A stretch of 55,310 bases of DNA from RGIG4079 sp045596365 (lineage in GTDB: Bacteria; Bacteroidota; Bacteroidia; Bacteroidales; Muribaculaceae), in assembly GCA_045596365.1 (NCBI GenBank), contig JAZOCE010000004.1, positions 1-55,310 of the forward strand, read 5' to 3'. Numbering within the stretch: position 1 is the first letter of the stretch; every line of letters starts with the position of its first letter. Both the position numbers and the translations under genes were made by a program. Positions 8,205 through 18,200 of the stretch are shown here, one piece after another. Under the pieces are notes generated by a model. That model was not told the DNA's origin, ran no database searches, and worked only from the letters and a program-made list of their open reading frames with translations.

Positions 8205-8861
8205 TTATGGCTTTGTCGCTCGAAGAATTTCGCGTTTGCCGCCAATGGGTCCGGCAATGCGTTCAACGACGAAGCCGGTAGATGCAAGCAGACGGCGTAT
8301 CTCTCCTTTTGCACAATAGGTTGTGAGAACCGCTCCTGTATTGAGTGTGTCATAAAGGCGTTTAAACGCTTCGGTAGTCCACATGTCGGGTTGCTTTTCG
8401 GGAGCAAATGCATCAAAATATACAACATCTATGTTATGTGGCAACACGTCGCAAGTGTAATCACAGTGGAGCTTCTCAATAGTAAAATGAGGTGTGATTT
8501 CGATAGGAATGTCCCATGGTGCGTGGTGTATTGCGTCAAAGATGATTTTATCAACAATGTTGTCATAGTGTAATGAAGATAATACCTCTTCAGACACAGG
8601 ATATTTTTCAAGTGTAATATAGTGAACAGGGTGGTTGCTGTCGGCAATCATTGCGGTAACGGTAGCATTCAGACCGGTGCCAAATCCCACTTCGAGCAGA
8701 CGCAGTCGAGAGCCATCGCTGCGATGTAGGAAAGCGCAATCGCGGTATATGTGATTGGATTCGGTCAGCGCTCCTTTAATGGAATGGTAATGCTCGTCCA
8801 TCTCAGGAATAAAAATTGTTGCCGACCCATCATCAGTCATTTGTACTATGCGCTGTGTCAT
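8205..8861 (-). CDS. mnmD: tRNA 5-methylaminomethyl-2-thiouridine methyltransferase MnmD
   Basis: 218 residues from ATG 8861 (MTQRIVQM). A GTG start seven codons upstream is possible but less likely. MnmD is the stand-alone methyltransferase that finishes mnm5(s2)U at the tRNA wobble position, using S-adenosylmethionine on the aminomethyl intermediate; in E. coli this activity is the N-terminal half of MnmC. SAM motif I is LLEVGFGTGLNA. The family hallmark VVYFDAFAPEKQPDMW is complete, and the end VERIAGPIGGKREILRA is also typical. There is no C-terminal FAD oxidase domain, as expected for MnmD. It is the only gene between the capsid cassette and the divergent U32 gene, with a normal base composition. 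Confidence 0.88.
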   Translation of the reverse strand: MTQRIVQMTDDGSATIFIPEMDEHYHSIKGALTESNHIYRDCAFLHRSDGSRLRLLEVGFGTGLNATVTAMIADSNHPVHYITLEKYPVSEEVLSSLHYDNIVDKIIFDAIHHAPWDIPIEITPHFTIEKLHCDYTCDVLPHNIDVVYFDAFAPEKQPDMWTTEAFKRLYDTLNTGAVLTTYCAKGEIRRLLASTGFVVERIAGPIGGKREILRATKP

Positions 8862-8981
8862 AACATTATTTTGGTTTAACACGATATTTTAATCGAGCGT
8901 TAGTCATTTGTTCTCTGATGCCACCATTTCCTTTAAGCTGAATAAATGGTTTTGCCATAATAAAACTATTGTGTTAAAAGA

Positions 8982-9007
8982 CTTATTAGCCTAATTAGAC
9001 TAATAAG
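8982..9007. promoter_or_regulatory. Inverted repeat in the mnmD/U32 divergent region
   Basis: CTTATTAG (8982-8989) and CTAATAAG (9000-9007) form an 8-bp perfect dyad with a 10-nt A/T-rich loop, between the divergent genes. On the minus strand a TAATTTTG box (9029 to 9022) that could serve mnmD lies just to its right. It may be an operator or a weak hairpin; no regulator can be named. Confidence 0.3.
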
Positions 9008-9039
9008 ACAAATTAGATTTACAAAATTAAGACTTTTTC

Positions 9040-9071
9040 TTGATTAGTCAAGTCGTAATTGTGTATCTTTG
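9040..9071 (+). promoter_or_regulatory. Promoter of the U32 gene
   Basis: TTG (9040-9042), 21-nt spacer, TATCTTTG (9064-9071), matching the Bacteroidetes TTTG/TAnnTTTG pattern. The start codon is 21 nt beyond the -7 box, giving a short leader that contains TAGGAG. Confidence 0.75.
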
Positions 9072-9092
9072 TAGGAGTAAAACAATTACACA

Positions 9093-10349
9093 ATGGAGAG
9101 GAAAGATTTTGAAATAATGGCGCCGGTGGGCAGTTATGAGTCGTTGCATGCAGCGATAGAGGCCGGAGCCAATGCAATATATTTTGGTGTTGAGGGGTTG
9201 AATATGCGTGCGCGCTCGTCGGTAAACTTTACTCTTGACGACTTGCACAATATTGCTCGCATATGTGATGAAAATGGTGTAAAATCCTATCTTACTGTCA
9301 ATACAATCATCTACGATGAAGATATAGAAACATGCCACAAGATTATTGATGCCGTAAAGCAGTCGGGGATATCTGCTATCATCGCATCAGACATGGCTGC
9401 AATTTCTTATGCCCGTTCGATAGATGTAGAGGTACACATTTCTACTCAGGTAAATGTCTCAAACATTGAGGCAGTAAAATTTTATGCTCAGTTTGCCGAT
9501 GTTGTAGTGCTTGCTCGTGAGTTAAATCTCGATCAAGTTAAAGCTATATCAGAAGCTATAGAGCGTGAAAATATCACAGGTCCACATGGCAAAAAAGTGC
9601 GCATTGAGATGTTCTGTCATGGCGCATTGTGCATGGCAGTATCGGGCAAATGTTATTTAAGCCTTCATGAAATGAACTACTCGGCTAATCGTGGCGGATG
9701 CACTCAAATATGCCGTCGAGGCTATACGGTGCGGGATTGCGAGACCGGAGAGGAACTAAACGTGGAAAACAAATATATTATGTCGCCCAAGGACCTTAAA
9801 ACGATACATTTTTTGAACAAAATGATTGATGCCGGGGTAACGGTATTCAAAATTGAAGGTCGAGCAAGAGGTCCGGAGTATGTGAAAATTGCTGTACAAT
9901 GTTATAGTGAGGCTATTGATGCTTGTTGCAATGGCTCTTTCAGCGAAGAAAAAATTGCAGCATGGGATGAGCAGTTGACAAAGATTTTCAATCGTGGATT
10001 TTGGAATGGTTATTATCTTGGGCAACGCCTTGGTGAATGGTCGGCAAAATATGGCTCTTCGGCAACTCGCGTGAAGACCTATGCAGCTAAGGGAATTCGC
10101 TATTTCTCAAACATAGGTGTTGCCGAGTTTCAAATGGAAAGCGGAGAGTTGCATGTGGGTGATGAAGTTGTGATTACAGGACCAACGACCGGAGCTGTGA
10201 TAATGACAATCGATGAAATACGTGTTGATCTCAAACCGGTAGAAAAAACCGTCAAAGGGGAGAGATTTTCATTCAAAGTAGATACAAAAATCCGTCCAAG
10301 CGACCGCCTATATCGTTGGCTCCCTACTAATCAAGAAAAAGGATCATAG
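9093..10349 (+). CDS. U32 family protein (TrhP/YegQ-like, tRNA hydroxylation type)
   Basis: 418 residues. The U32 pattern is clear: an N-terminal TIM-barrel-like half with IMAPVGSYESLHAAIEAGAN and AIYFGVEGLNMRA, then the signature EMFCHGALCMAVSGKCYLS. Cysteines C180, C187, C203 and C207 are candidates for the iron-sulfur ligands known in this family. Members were once annotated as peptidases. Characterised ones act in oxygen-independent hydroxylation, such as TrhP (5-hydroxyuridine in tRNA), RlhA (23S rRNA) and UbiU/V. Length and the single-unit architecture with a C-terminal beta domain fit TrhP better than RlhA, but the exact substrate is inference. No signal peptide. It has its own promoter and is followed after 22 nt by the nuclease gene. 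Confidence 0.82.
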   Translation: MERKDFEIMAPVGSYESLHAAIEAGANAIYFGVEGLNMRARSSVNFTLDDLHNIARICDENGVKSYLTVNTIIYDEDIETCHKIIDAVKQSGISAIIASDMAAISYARSIDVEVHISTQVNVSNIEAVKFYAQFADVVVLARELNLDQVKAISEAIERENITGPHGKKVRIEMFCHGALCMAVSGKCYLSLHEMNYSANRGGCTQICRRGYTVRDCETGEELNVENKYIMSPKDLKTIHFLNKMIDAGVTVFKIEGRARGPEYVKIAVQCYSEAIDACCNGSFSEEKIAAWDEQLTKIFNRGFWNGYYLGQRLGEWSAKYGSSATRVKTYAAKGIRYFSNIGVAEFQMESGELHVGDEVVITGPTTGAVIMTIDEIRVDLKPVEKTVKGERFSFKVDTKIRPSDRLYRWLPTNQEKGS

Positions 10350-10371
10350 TAATAGTATAGTATTTTGCAAT

Positions 10372-12027
10372 ATGAAAAGATTGAGAGTTAAATTATTGAG
10401 CATATTGTTGGTGTTTGCTGTTTTGATGGTAAATGCGGAAATTCCGGTAGGATATTATACCGGCTTGAACGGAAAAACAACTTCAGAATTAAAGACCGCA
10501 TTGTGTAATATCATATATGACCACACTCCTGTTTCATCATATCAAGCATTGCCAAATTATTTTCAGAAGACCGATGTGCGTCCCAATGGAACAGAGTGGT
10601 GGGAGATGTATTCTAATGAAACATTCTCTTATCCAAGTTTTTCGGGAATGAATCGTGAACATAGTGTCCCCAAGAGTTGGTGGGGAGGCACAACAAGTAT
10701 TCCGGCATATACCGACCTCAATCACCTTTATCCTTCGGAAATGAGTGCCAATACAGCTAAGAGTAATTATCCTCTCGGAGAGGTGTCAGGTACACCAACG
10801 TTTGATAATGGTGTTTCAAAAGTAGGGTATGCCGTTACCGGTCAGGGTGGAGGTGCATCAAGAGTATTTGAACCCGCTGATGAGTATAAAGGAGATTTTG
10901 CACGCACATATTTTTATATGGCAACATGCTACCAAAATCTCACGTGGAAATATACCTATATGATGCAAAACGGGACCTATCCGACGTTTAGTACTTGGGC
11001 TATCGAGTTATTGCTGAGATGGCATAGAGAAGACCCTGTTAGTCAAAAGGAAACCAATCGCAATGATGTAGTATATTCTTTCCAAAATAATAGAAATCCG
11101 TTTATTGATTATCCCGAACTTGCCGAATATATTTGGGGAAATAAAAAAGGAGAATTGTTTTATATTCAGAACGATGATGTTATCGGTGGAACACCCACGC
11201 TCATCTCTCCTGCACAAGATGCGATACTTGACTTTGGGGAGGTTGCAATTGGCTCGTCAAAGACAATGAAATTGCAGTTGAGAGGAGAAAATCTCACAGG
11301 AGTAGTCTCTCTTGTGCTTTCACAAGATGACAAAACGATGTTCTCATTGTCAGATTCCGAAGTGAGCGCGACATTGGTTAATAGCTCTGAAGGATATTGG
11401 CTTTCCGTAACTTACAGCCCGACAGCGTTGGGCGATCATGAAACAAAGTTAATAATCTACGATGGTGGTATTGAAGGTTCTAAAAGCGTGTCTATTTTGG
11501 GGAGATGTCTTGAGGTGCCGACATTGTCGACTATAAAAGCGTTACCTCCTTCTTCTGTTACATCTACAAGCTATGTTGCGAATTGGGAAATTCCTGAAGA
11601 TGAAACGATAGATTATTATCTTGTTACTCGCACCCGATATGTAGATGGCTCTGCTACAATTGAAGAACTTGAAGCAGAGGAAAATTATCTTGAGATAACT
11701 GATTTTGAAGGCTCCGACTCAGAAAGTTACTCGGTACAATCTGTACGCTTGGGATATAAATCTCCGGGATCAAATGTTGTGTTTGTTGAGCATTCGGGAA
11801 TTTCCGGCGTTGAGATGGATAAACCGTTGGCAGTAATATCTTATCCCGGGTGGATTAGAATTATATGTGGCGACATACACACCGAAGGTGTGTTCTATGA
11901 CATATCCGGAAAGACTGTAATGAGTGTGCCGATAATTGAGAACGAAATGGAAATGACTTTACCTCATGGTGTGTATTTCTTGATAACGAATGAACACCGC
12001 ACTCCGGTGAAAATCATAGTAAAGTAA
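10372..12027 (+). CDS. Secreted endonuclease I family nuclease with T9SS sorting domain
   Basis: 551 residues. Signal peptide 1-22 (LLSILLVFAVLMVNA). Residues 30-255 are an endonuclease I domain: the motif NREHSVPKSWW (94-104, H97 catalytic) is followed by DLNHLYPSEMSANTAKSNYP (115-134), whose His/Asn/Asp residues bind the metal. The enzyme would degrade DNA, and perhaps RNA, outside the cell. Residues about 275-385 resemble an ASH/Hydin-type immunoglobulin-like domain (DFGEVAIGSSKTMKLQLRG). A fibronectin-III-like module follows, then a sorting-like tail (EGVFYDISGKTVMSVP to HGVYFLITNEHRTPVKIIVK). It sits first in a run of three consecutive secreted-protein genes and ends at a strong terminator. 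Catalytic motif complete. Confidence 0.88.
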   Translation: MKRLRVKLLSILLVFAVLMVNAEIPVGYYTGLNGKTTSELKTALCNIIYDHTPVSSYQALPNYFQKTDVRPNGTEWWEMYSNETFSYPSFSGMNREHSVPKSWWGGTTSIPAYTDLNHLYPSEMSANTAKSNYPLGEVSGTPTFDNGVSKVGYAVTGQGGGASRVFEPADEYKGDFARTYFYMATCYQNLTWKYTYMMQNGTYPTFSTWAIELLLRWHREDPVSQKETNRNDVVYSFQNNRNPFIDYPELAEYIWGNKKGELFYIQNDDVIGGTPTLISPAQDAILDFGEVAIGSSKTMKLQLRGENLTGVVSLVLSQDDKTMFSLSDSEVSATLVNSSEGYWLSVTYSPTALGDHETKLIIYDGGIEGSKSVSILGRCLEVPTLSTIKALPPSSVTSTSYVANWEIPEDETIDYYLVTRTRYVDGSATIEELEAEENYLEITDFEGSDSESYSVQSVRLGYKSPGSNVVFVEHSGISGVEMDKPLAVISYPGWIRIICGDIHTEGVFYDISGKTVMSVPIIENEMEMTLPHGVYFLITNEHRTPVKIIVK

Positions 12028-12060
12028 AAAAATAATCTATAAAATAAGCCTATAAAGATG

Positions 12061-12109
12061 AAAATGAGCGAGTTTAGTCCCATTTTGTGGAAAATTCGCT
12101 CATTTTTTT
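12061..12109 (+). terminator. Rho-independent terminator after endonuclease gene
   Basis: Perfect 11-bp stem AAAATGAGCGA (12061-12071) / TCGCTCATTTT (12096-12106) with a T run continuing to 12109. Confidence 0.8.
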
Positions 12110-12118
12110 GTAATTTTG
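12084..12118 (+). promoter_or_regulatory. Promoter of the subtilisin-like gene
   Basis: TAATTTTG (12111-12118) is a good -7 box, with TTTG at 12084-12087 (23-nt spacing, slightly long). It overlaps the preceding terminator hairpin. The leader to ATG 12214 is about 90 nt. Confidence 0.55.
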
Positions 12119-12213
12119 CGCAAATTTTTGAAAGGGTACAACGGTATAGGTATTTAAGATTTTGAAATCCAATTAAATCTCAAATTATATTATTAATCAT
12201 AAATTATTGACTT

Positions 12214-15200
12214 ATGCAAAAATTTTCAAGATTTTTGTTACTGCTTGTTGTTGTTTTGACATGCGGTATTTTTGCACAAGCTGAGAGTTTAAACCCACGC
12301 AAGGGCGTTATTCGTGTAAAGTTGCAGGAACAAGTGGCAACTAAGCTCGGAACAAAGGCTCATTTTGCAACAAAGGGAATGATGTCAACCGGCATTAATG
12401 CTCTTGATGTTGCATCGCAAAAGGTTAAAGCAACCAGTATTCGCAGGGTGTTTCCTTATTCACCCAAATATGAATCTCAAATGGCTCTTTATGGTCTTGA
12501 CCGTTGGTATGAAGTGTCATTTGATGAGAGTGTTAACCCAATAGAGGCAAAGGCTATTTTTGGTCGCACTGCCGGTGTGCAAGTAGCTACTTGCAAAGTG
12601 CCAATGGTATTGAAAGAAAACGGAACATTTAAAACTGTTTCTCCACTTTCAACAGAAGTGCGTCCTTCGACCATGCCTTTTAATGACCCACGTTTGTCAA
12701 ATCAATGGCATTACAACAATACAGGTGCATTGAGTGGAAGCAAAGTTGGTGCCGACATCAATCTGTTTAAGGCATGGGAAACTACTACAGGGAGCAAGGA
12801 TGTAATTGTTGCTATTATTGATGGCGGTATAGATTATACTCACGAAGACCTTGCAGGAAATTTCTACTATAATAGTGCCGAACAAAATGGCGCAACCGGA
12901 GTTGATGATGACCAAAACGGATATGTTGATGATATCTATGGGTGGAATTTCTGTACCAATACAAAGGATGTATATCCTCATGCTCATGGTACTCACGTAG
13001 CCGGAACCGTAGCTGCTGTAAACAACAACGGAATAGGTGTATGTGGTGTCGCAGGTGGTAATGGTACTGCCGGAACAGGTGTAAGTCTACTTTCAGTACA
13101 AGTATTTGACTCTCGTTCAGGATCAGGAGAAGGTGATTTTGCTGCAGCTATCGTTTATGCTGCTAATAATGGAGCTGCTATTGCCAACTGTTCATGGGGA
13201 TGGGCTACATCTGACTACTATGAAGAAGATGTGCTTGATGCAATTGACTACTTTATCGGGATGAATCGTAGCGCAAATCTCACCGGAGGAGTGATGTTCT
13301 TTGCTACCGGTAATGATGGAGCAACAGGTAACTTCTATCCTGCATGCTATGAGCCTGTTGTCGCTGTAGGGTCAATGACTAACGATTATACAGTTGCGTC
13401 ATATTCTAACTATGGCTCATGGGTTGATATCGTAGCTCCCGGTGGATTGCTTGATTATGGTAATGCCGGTGGGGTATTAAGTACATTGCCTAATAATGAA
13501 TATGGTTACAATGAAGGTACATCAATGGCAACACCTCACGTTACTGGTATTGCTGCTCTTGTAGTATCTCAACATGGCAGTCAGACAATGCCGGCTGAAA
13601 CAATCCGTCAACAAATTATTACTTCAGTAAATGATTTATATGCACACAATGAAGGAAAAGAAGGACTACATGGTGCAGGATATATTGATGCAGCTAAAGC
13701 TCTTCAAATGAATCCTAACGGAGAAACTCCTGATGCTGTAGCATCGTTTACTGCCCTCCCTGCTCAAGATAATATTACAATTGAATGGGTTATCCCCAAT
13801 TCGACAACAGGAAACGTAAATCATCATGTGCTTTATTATAGTACCGATGAATTTACTGCAGAAAGCGATTTGACTACTCTTGAAAAAGCAATTATCGACA
13901 CTAAATTTTTGGCATCGGGAGATACTCACTCTTATGAGTTAGTGGGACTAAAACCATTGACAACCTACTATCTTGCAATGACAGCCGTTGACCGTTGGGG
14001 TAATGCATCGGCATTATCTCCGATTGTTTCTGCAACGACAAATGCAGGGCCCAAGATGACTGTTGATAAAACGTCGTTGACTATGACAATTGATGCAGCA
14101 TCAAGTCTTGTGGGTACGACAGTATTCAATATTGGTAATGATGATGAAGGTCTATTGAAATGGGAAGGTAAAATTGCAACTAAATCGGCAACAATTGCAA
14201 CTAAATCTATTACTAAGCCGGTTGCTGGATTAAACGGAATGTTGAAAAGTCGTATTGGTGCAACTCCCTATGCTGCAAATGAGAAGTTAAGCACCGACGA
14301 TTATATTAAGAGCGATTATCCGGTTAAATTCTCATATTACAAAGAATATTGGGCAAGTATTGGTGAAAGTGATAAATCTTTACCTAACTCGCAAGCACAA
14401 TGGTTCTATGTAGATAAAAACGAATATCCAAATGGTTTTAATCTCACAAATGTTGAGGTGGGTTCAACCTACGGACAAGATCCTGTGATGCAAATTTATA
14501 GTGGTAGTGGTGCGATAAGTGCAGCTAATCTTCTTGCTGAAGTTACTCCATCATATTTCTATAATGGAATGCAAATCACATTGACAGAACAACTTTATTT
14601 CGCTCCCGGTGAATCTTTCTGGGTGGTCGTTCATTTCCCTGCTGAAAGCAATCAAGAAAATTATCCTCTCGGTCTTGCCAATGCCGATGCTACATATGGG
14701 AGCTACAGCTACATGAGTAACGACATGGGTAAAACATGGTTGCCATTGGTTGACGCGTTAAAAGGCAGTCCATATGAAGTTATGGGCAGCGAAGTGTCAT
14801 GGGCTATAACTGCAATAAGCAAAAACCCTGCATGGGATCAAGTATTCTCTCTTTCTCCATCAGAAGGGACTGTCAAGTATGGTGAAACACAAGCAGTCAA
14901 CATGGTTAATGATGGACAAAAACTTGTCAACGGAACCTATAGATTCAATGTAAGTTTTACTACCAATGAAAGTGAAAAAAATAGTATTGTTGTGCCTGTT
15001 ACTGTAACAGTTAAGAACAACAATCCCGAAATGACTCCTGTAAAAGTCGTTAATTTCGGCTCTCTTTTAGTAGGGGAAACAAAAACAATTGATGTTGAGG
15101 TGTTTAATGAAGGATTTGGCCATTTTGGAGATAAATATGGACAATTAAATTCTTCTAACTGCGCAGTTTCATCAGAGCATTATTCTATCAATACTAATGA

Positions 15201-18200
15201 TTTATATACAGGTTTCCCTGCTCGTGCTTCATCGGTAGTGCCTTTGACATATGCTCCCAAGTCGGCAGGTAGTCACACAGGAACAGTTACATTTACAAGT
15301 GTGAATGGTGTAGAGTTCAGAATCACAATGCAAGGTGTAGCTACTGATCCTGCTAAAATATCAATCGAGCCTGATACCGTTGCTGTAGGTAATCTTGATG
15401 TTGATTCTGATGCGATAACAAAAGAGTTCTCTATAAAGAATGAAGGTAACTATCCATTGGAATATGTATTCCCTAAATTCTCTGATCGCAAACTTGAAAT
15501 TTCAAGTAGCAAATCTTCTCACAAATACGGCTACTCTTCATTGACCAACCTCAATGGAGCAACTGACTTTGCTTATGATGGAAATCCTGCTTTGCTTGAT
15601 GCGACCGATGTTACATCAACATTTACCGATGATGTGAAATGTACAGGAGCAATCAATCTTGGATTTGAATTCCCATTCTATGGCAAAACTTATAGTCAAA
15701 TTTATATCAACAGTCTTGGTGGTATTTCATTCTCAATAGGAGAGTTGTCTTATTTCCCTCCATTGACAGAGTCGTCAGAAAGTCTTAAGGGAATAGGATA
15801 CATTTCGGCTTATGGTCATCAATTGCAATTTGGACCTAATTCAAAGGTCTCATATGCAAAACAAGATGGAAAGTTTGTTGTAAGCTATTCTAATGTATTG
15901 GCCGTAAAATATGATGTTGAAACATCTCCGATATCATTCCATATTGCGCTTTCTGCTAATGGAGATATTGAAATCTTCTATGATGATTATGAGAGACTTG
16001 ATGATATGGGTAATTCATTATTATTCCAAGAAGGATCAACATTGTTCTGTGGTATCAAGGACCCGGAAGGAAATGATCCTCTTGTTGTAACATCGGCTGA
16101 TGTTGCTGATTATTGGGGAAATAATGATGATCCTGCCGGTGATGTATATGCACAATTCAAGGCTCAGTCATCTATTAAATTTGAAGCACCTGCAGCTTAT
16201 TTTGTTACAAATATTGCACCTGCCTATGGTATAGTAAATCCGGGTGAATCGGCTACATTGATCGCAACAATCAAAGGTAACGAAACAATGTATTCGGGAG
16301 AAACTATTAACCGCCTTGTTGTAGAATCAAATGACCCGGCTAATGCAACTTCTTATGTAACATTCAACGCAAATATAGTTGGAGCTAATCTCCTTCCTGT
16401 TGCTGCTGTTGAAAGTGAAAGTGTTGATTTCGGTCAAGTATTCCGCACATCTGTTGCTAAAAAAGCTGTAACAGTTAAGAACACAGGTAAGTCGGCATTT
16501 GATGTTACTGCAATAGCTATAGCTAATGCTAAATTTACTACTGATATTGCAACTCCGTTTGCAATTGAAGCCGGAATGTCAAAGGATATCATCGTTACAC
16601 TACCAACAGTAAATGAAGGTGTTGTTGCCGATGAAATGACAATAACAACTGCTGTCGGTGGATTAAATGTGCAACTTGCAGGTGAAGTTATAGGATGCCC
16701 CGGCATAGAGCTAAGCTTCACTGAGATCACTGAAACAGTTGAAAGTGGCGATACATTGACAAAAGAACTTATAATCAAGAACACTGGCGATGAAAATCTT
16801 GTATATTCTATTGTTCCAGGTTCATTTACAACTGTAACAGATAATAATATCGACAATGCTAAAGTTTCGTATGTTTACAACTCAGCAACAGATGATTCAA
16901 ATGTTAAATTTGAGTGGGTTGACATTGAAACAACAGGCCTTGGCGAACGCAATGCATTCTCTTATTACAATACTCATGATTATGTTGCTGTAGAATTGCC
17001 ATTTGAATTCCCATTCTATGGTGAAAAATACAACAAAATGTATATCTACAACACCGGTTTTGTGTCATTTACAGAACGTAATGATGAGAAAATATGGCCT
17101 GAACCACCGGCTGATTTCCCTAAAGGTTCAGTTTATACCAATATAATTGCGCCATATTGGGGTATGCACACAATGGATACAAATACAACTGCCGGTACCT
17201 ATCACTATATGACCGAAAATGAAATCATAGTTTCATGGATGGAATATGGAAACACAATGAATATGGGTGTATGTTTCCAACTTATCATGAAAAAAGATGG
17301 TTCATATAAATTCCAGTACAAAGGATTGGGTGAATATGCAATCATTTATGATACATTTGGTCTTGCCGGAGCATCAAGCGAAGGTGGAGAAGAAAGCATT
17401 ATTATTCCTGATCGTTTAATTCAATTTAATAATGCTGTTCAGTTCTACCCTGTTGTAGAATCAACTATTGCTGCTGGTGAAAACAAAACAGTAGTTGTGG
17501 ATGTCGAAACAAACAAAATGGCAGGTAAATATACTGATGCTGTTAAAATTAGCACTAATGTTCCTGCTAATGAAAAAATTGAAATTCCGGTTAACTTGAC
17601 AGTTACAGGAATTGCTAAACCGGTATTCCCAACAGATACAATCGTTGAAGAACATGTTGCCGGTTATGTTGACATGTCAGGGCCTTTGGCTTCTATGGGT
17701 GCAGGTTCTTATGACTTGATTGTCAAGATAGGGAATGACGGTAAAGCTGCATTTACAATCACAAATATGATGATTTATTGTGATGTATTTACTCCATATC
17801 CTGAATATCCTGATTATACAATGCCTGTATTCCAATATATTGGTTATTATGGAATGCAATATGACTATTGGGGAGATCCTATGGGTATGGCATGGGGAGT
17901 ATATTATGGCGGAAGTTTCGAGGTTGGAGCTGATGGTACAGAAATCGCAATCCCTGTGTCATATGAGGTAGCAAGCATGATAGGTGAATACAAGGGGAAA
18001 TTGATATTGTCGGTAGAAGGACTTGAAAATCTATCAACTATCGAAATCCCATTTAAGGTTCTTACAACAGATGTTCCTTATGCTTATCTTGATAAACCGG
18101 AAATTCGAGTAGAAAATGCTGCTCCTAATTATGTTGGTACAGAAACAGTTAAGCTCGCTAATATGGGTGCATATAAGCTCACATATGAATTGCGCCTTGA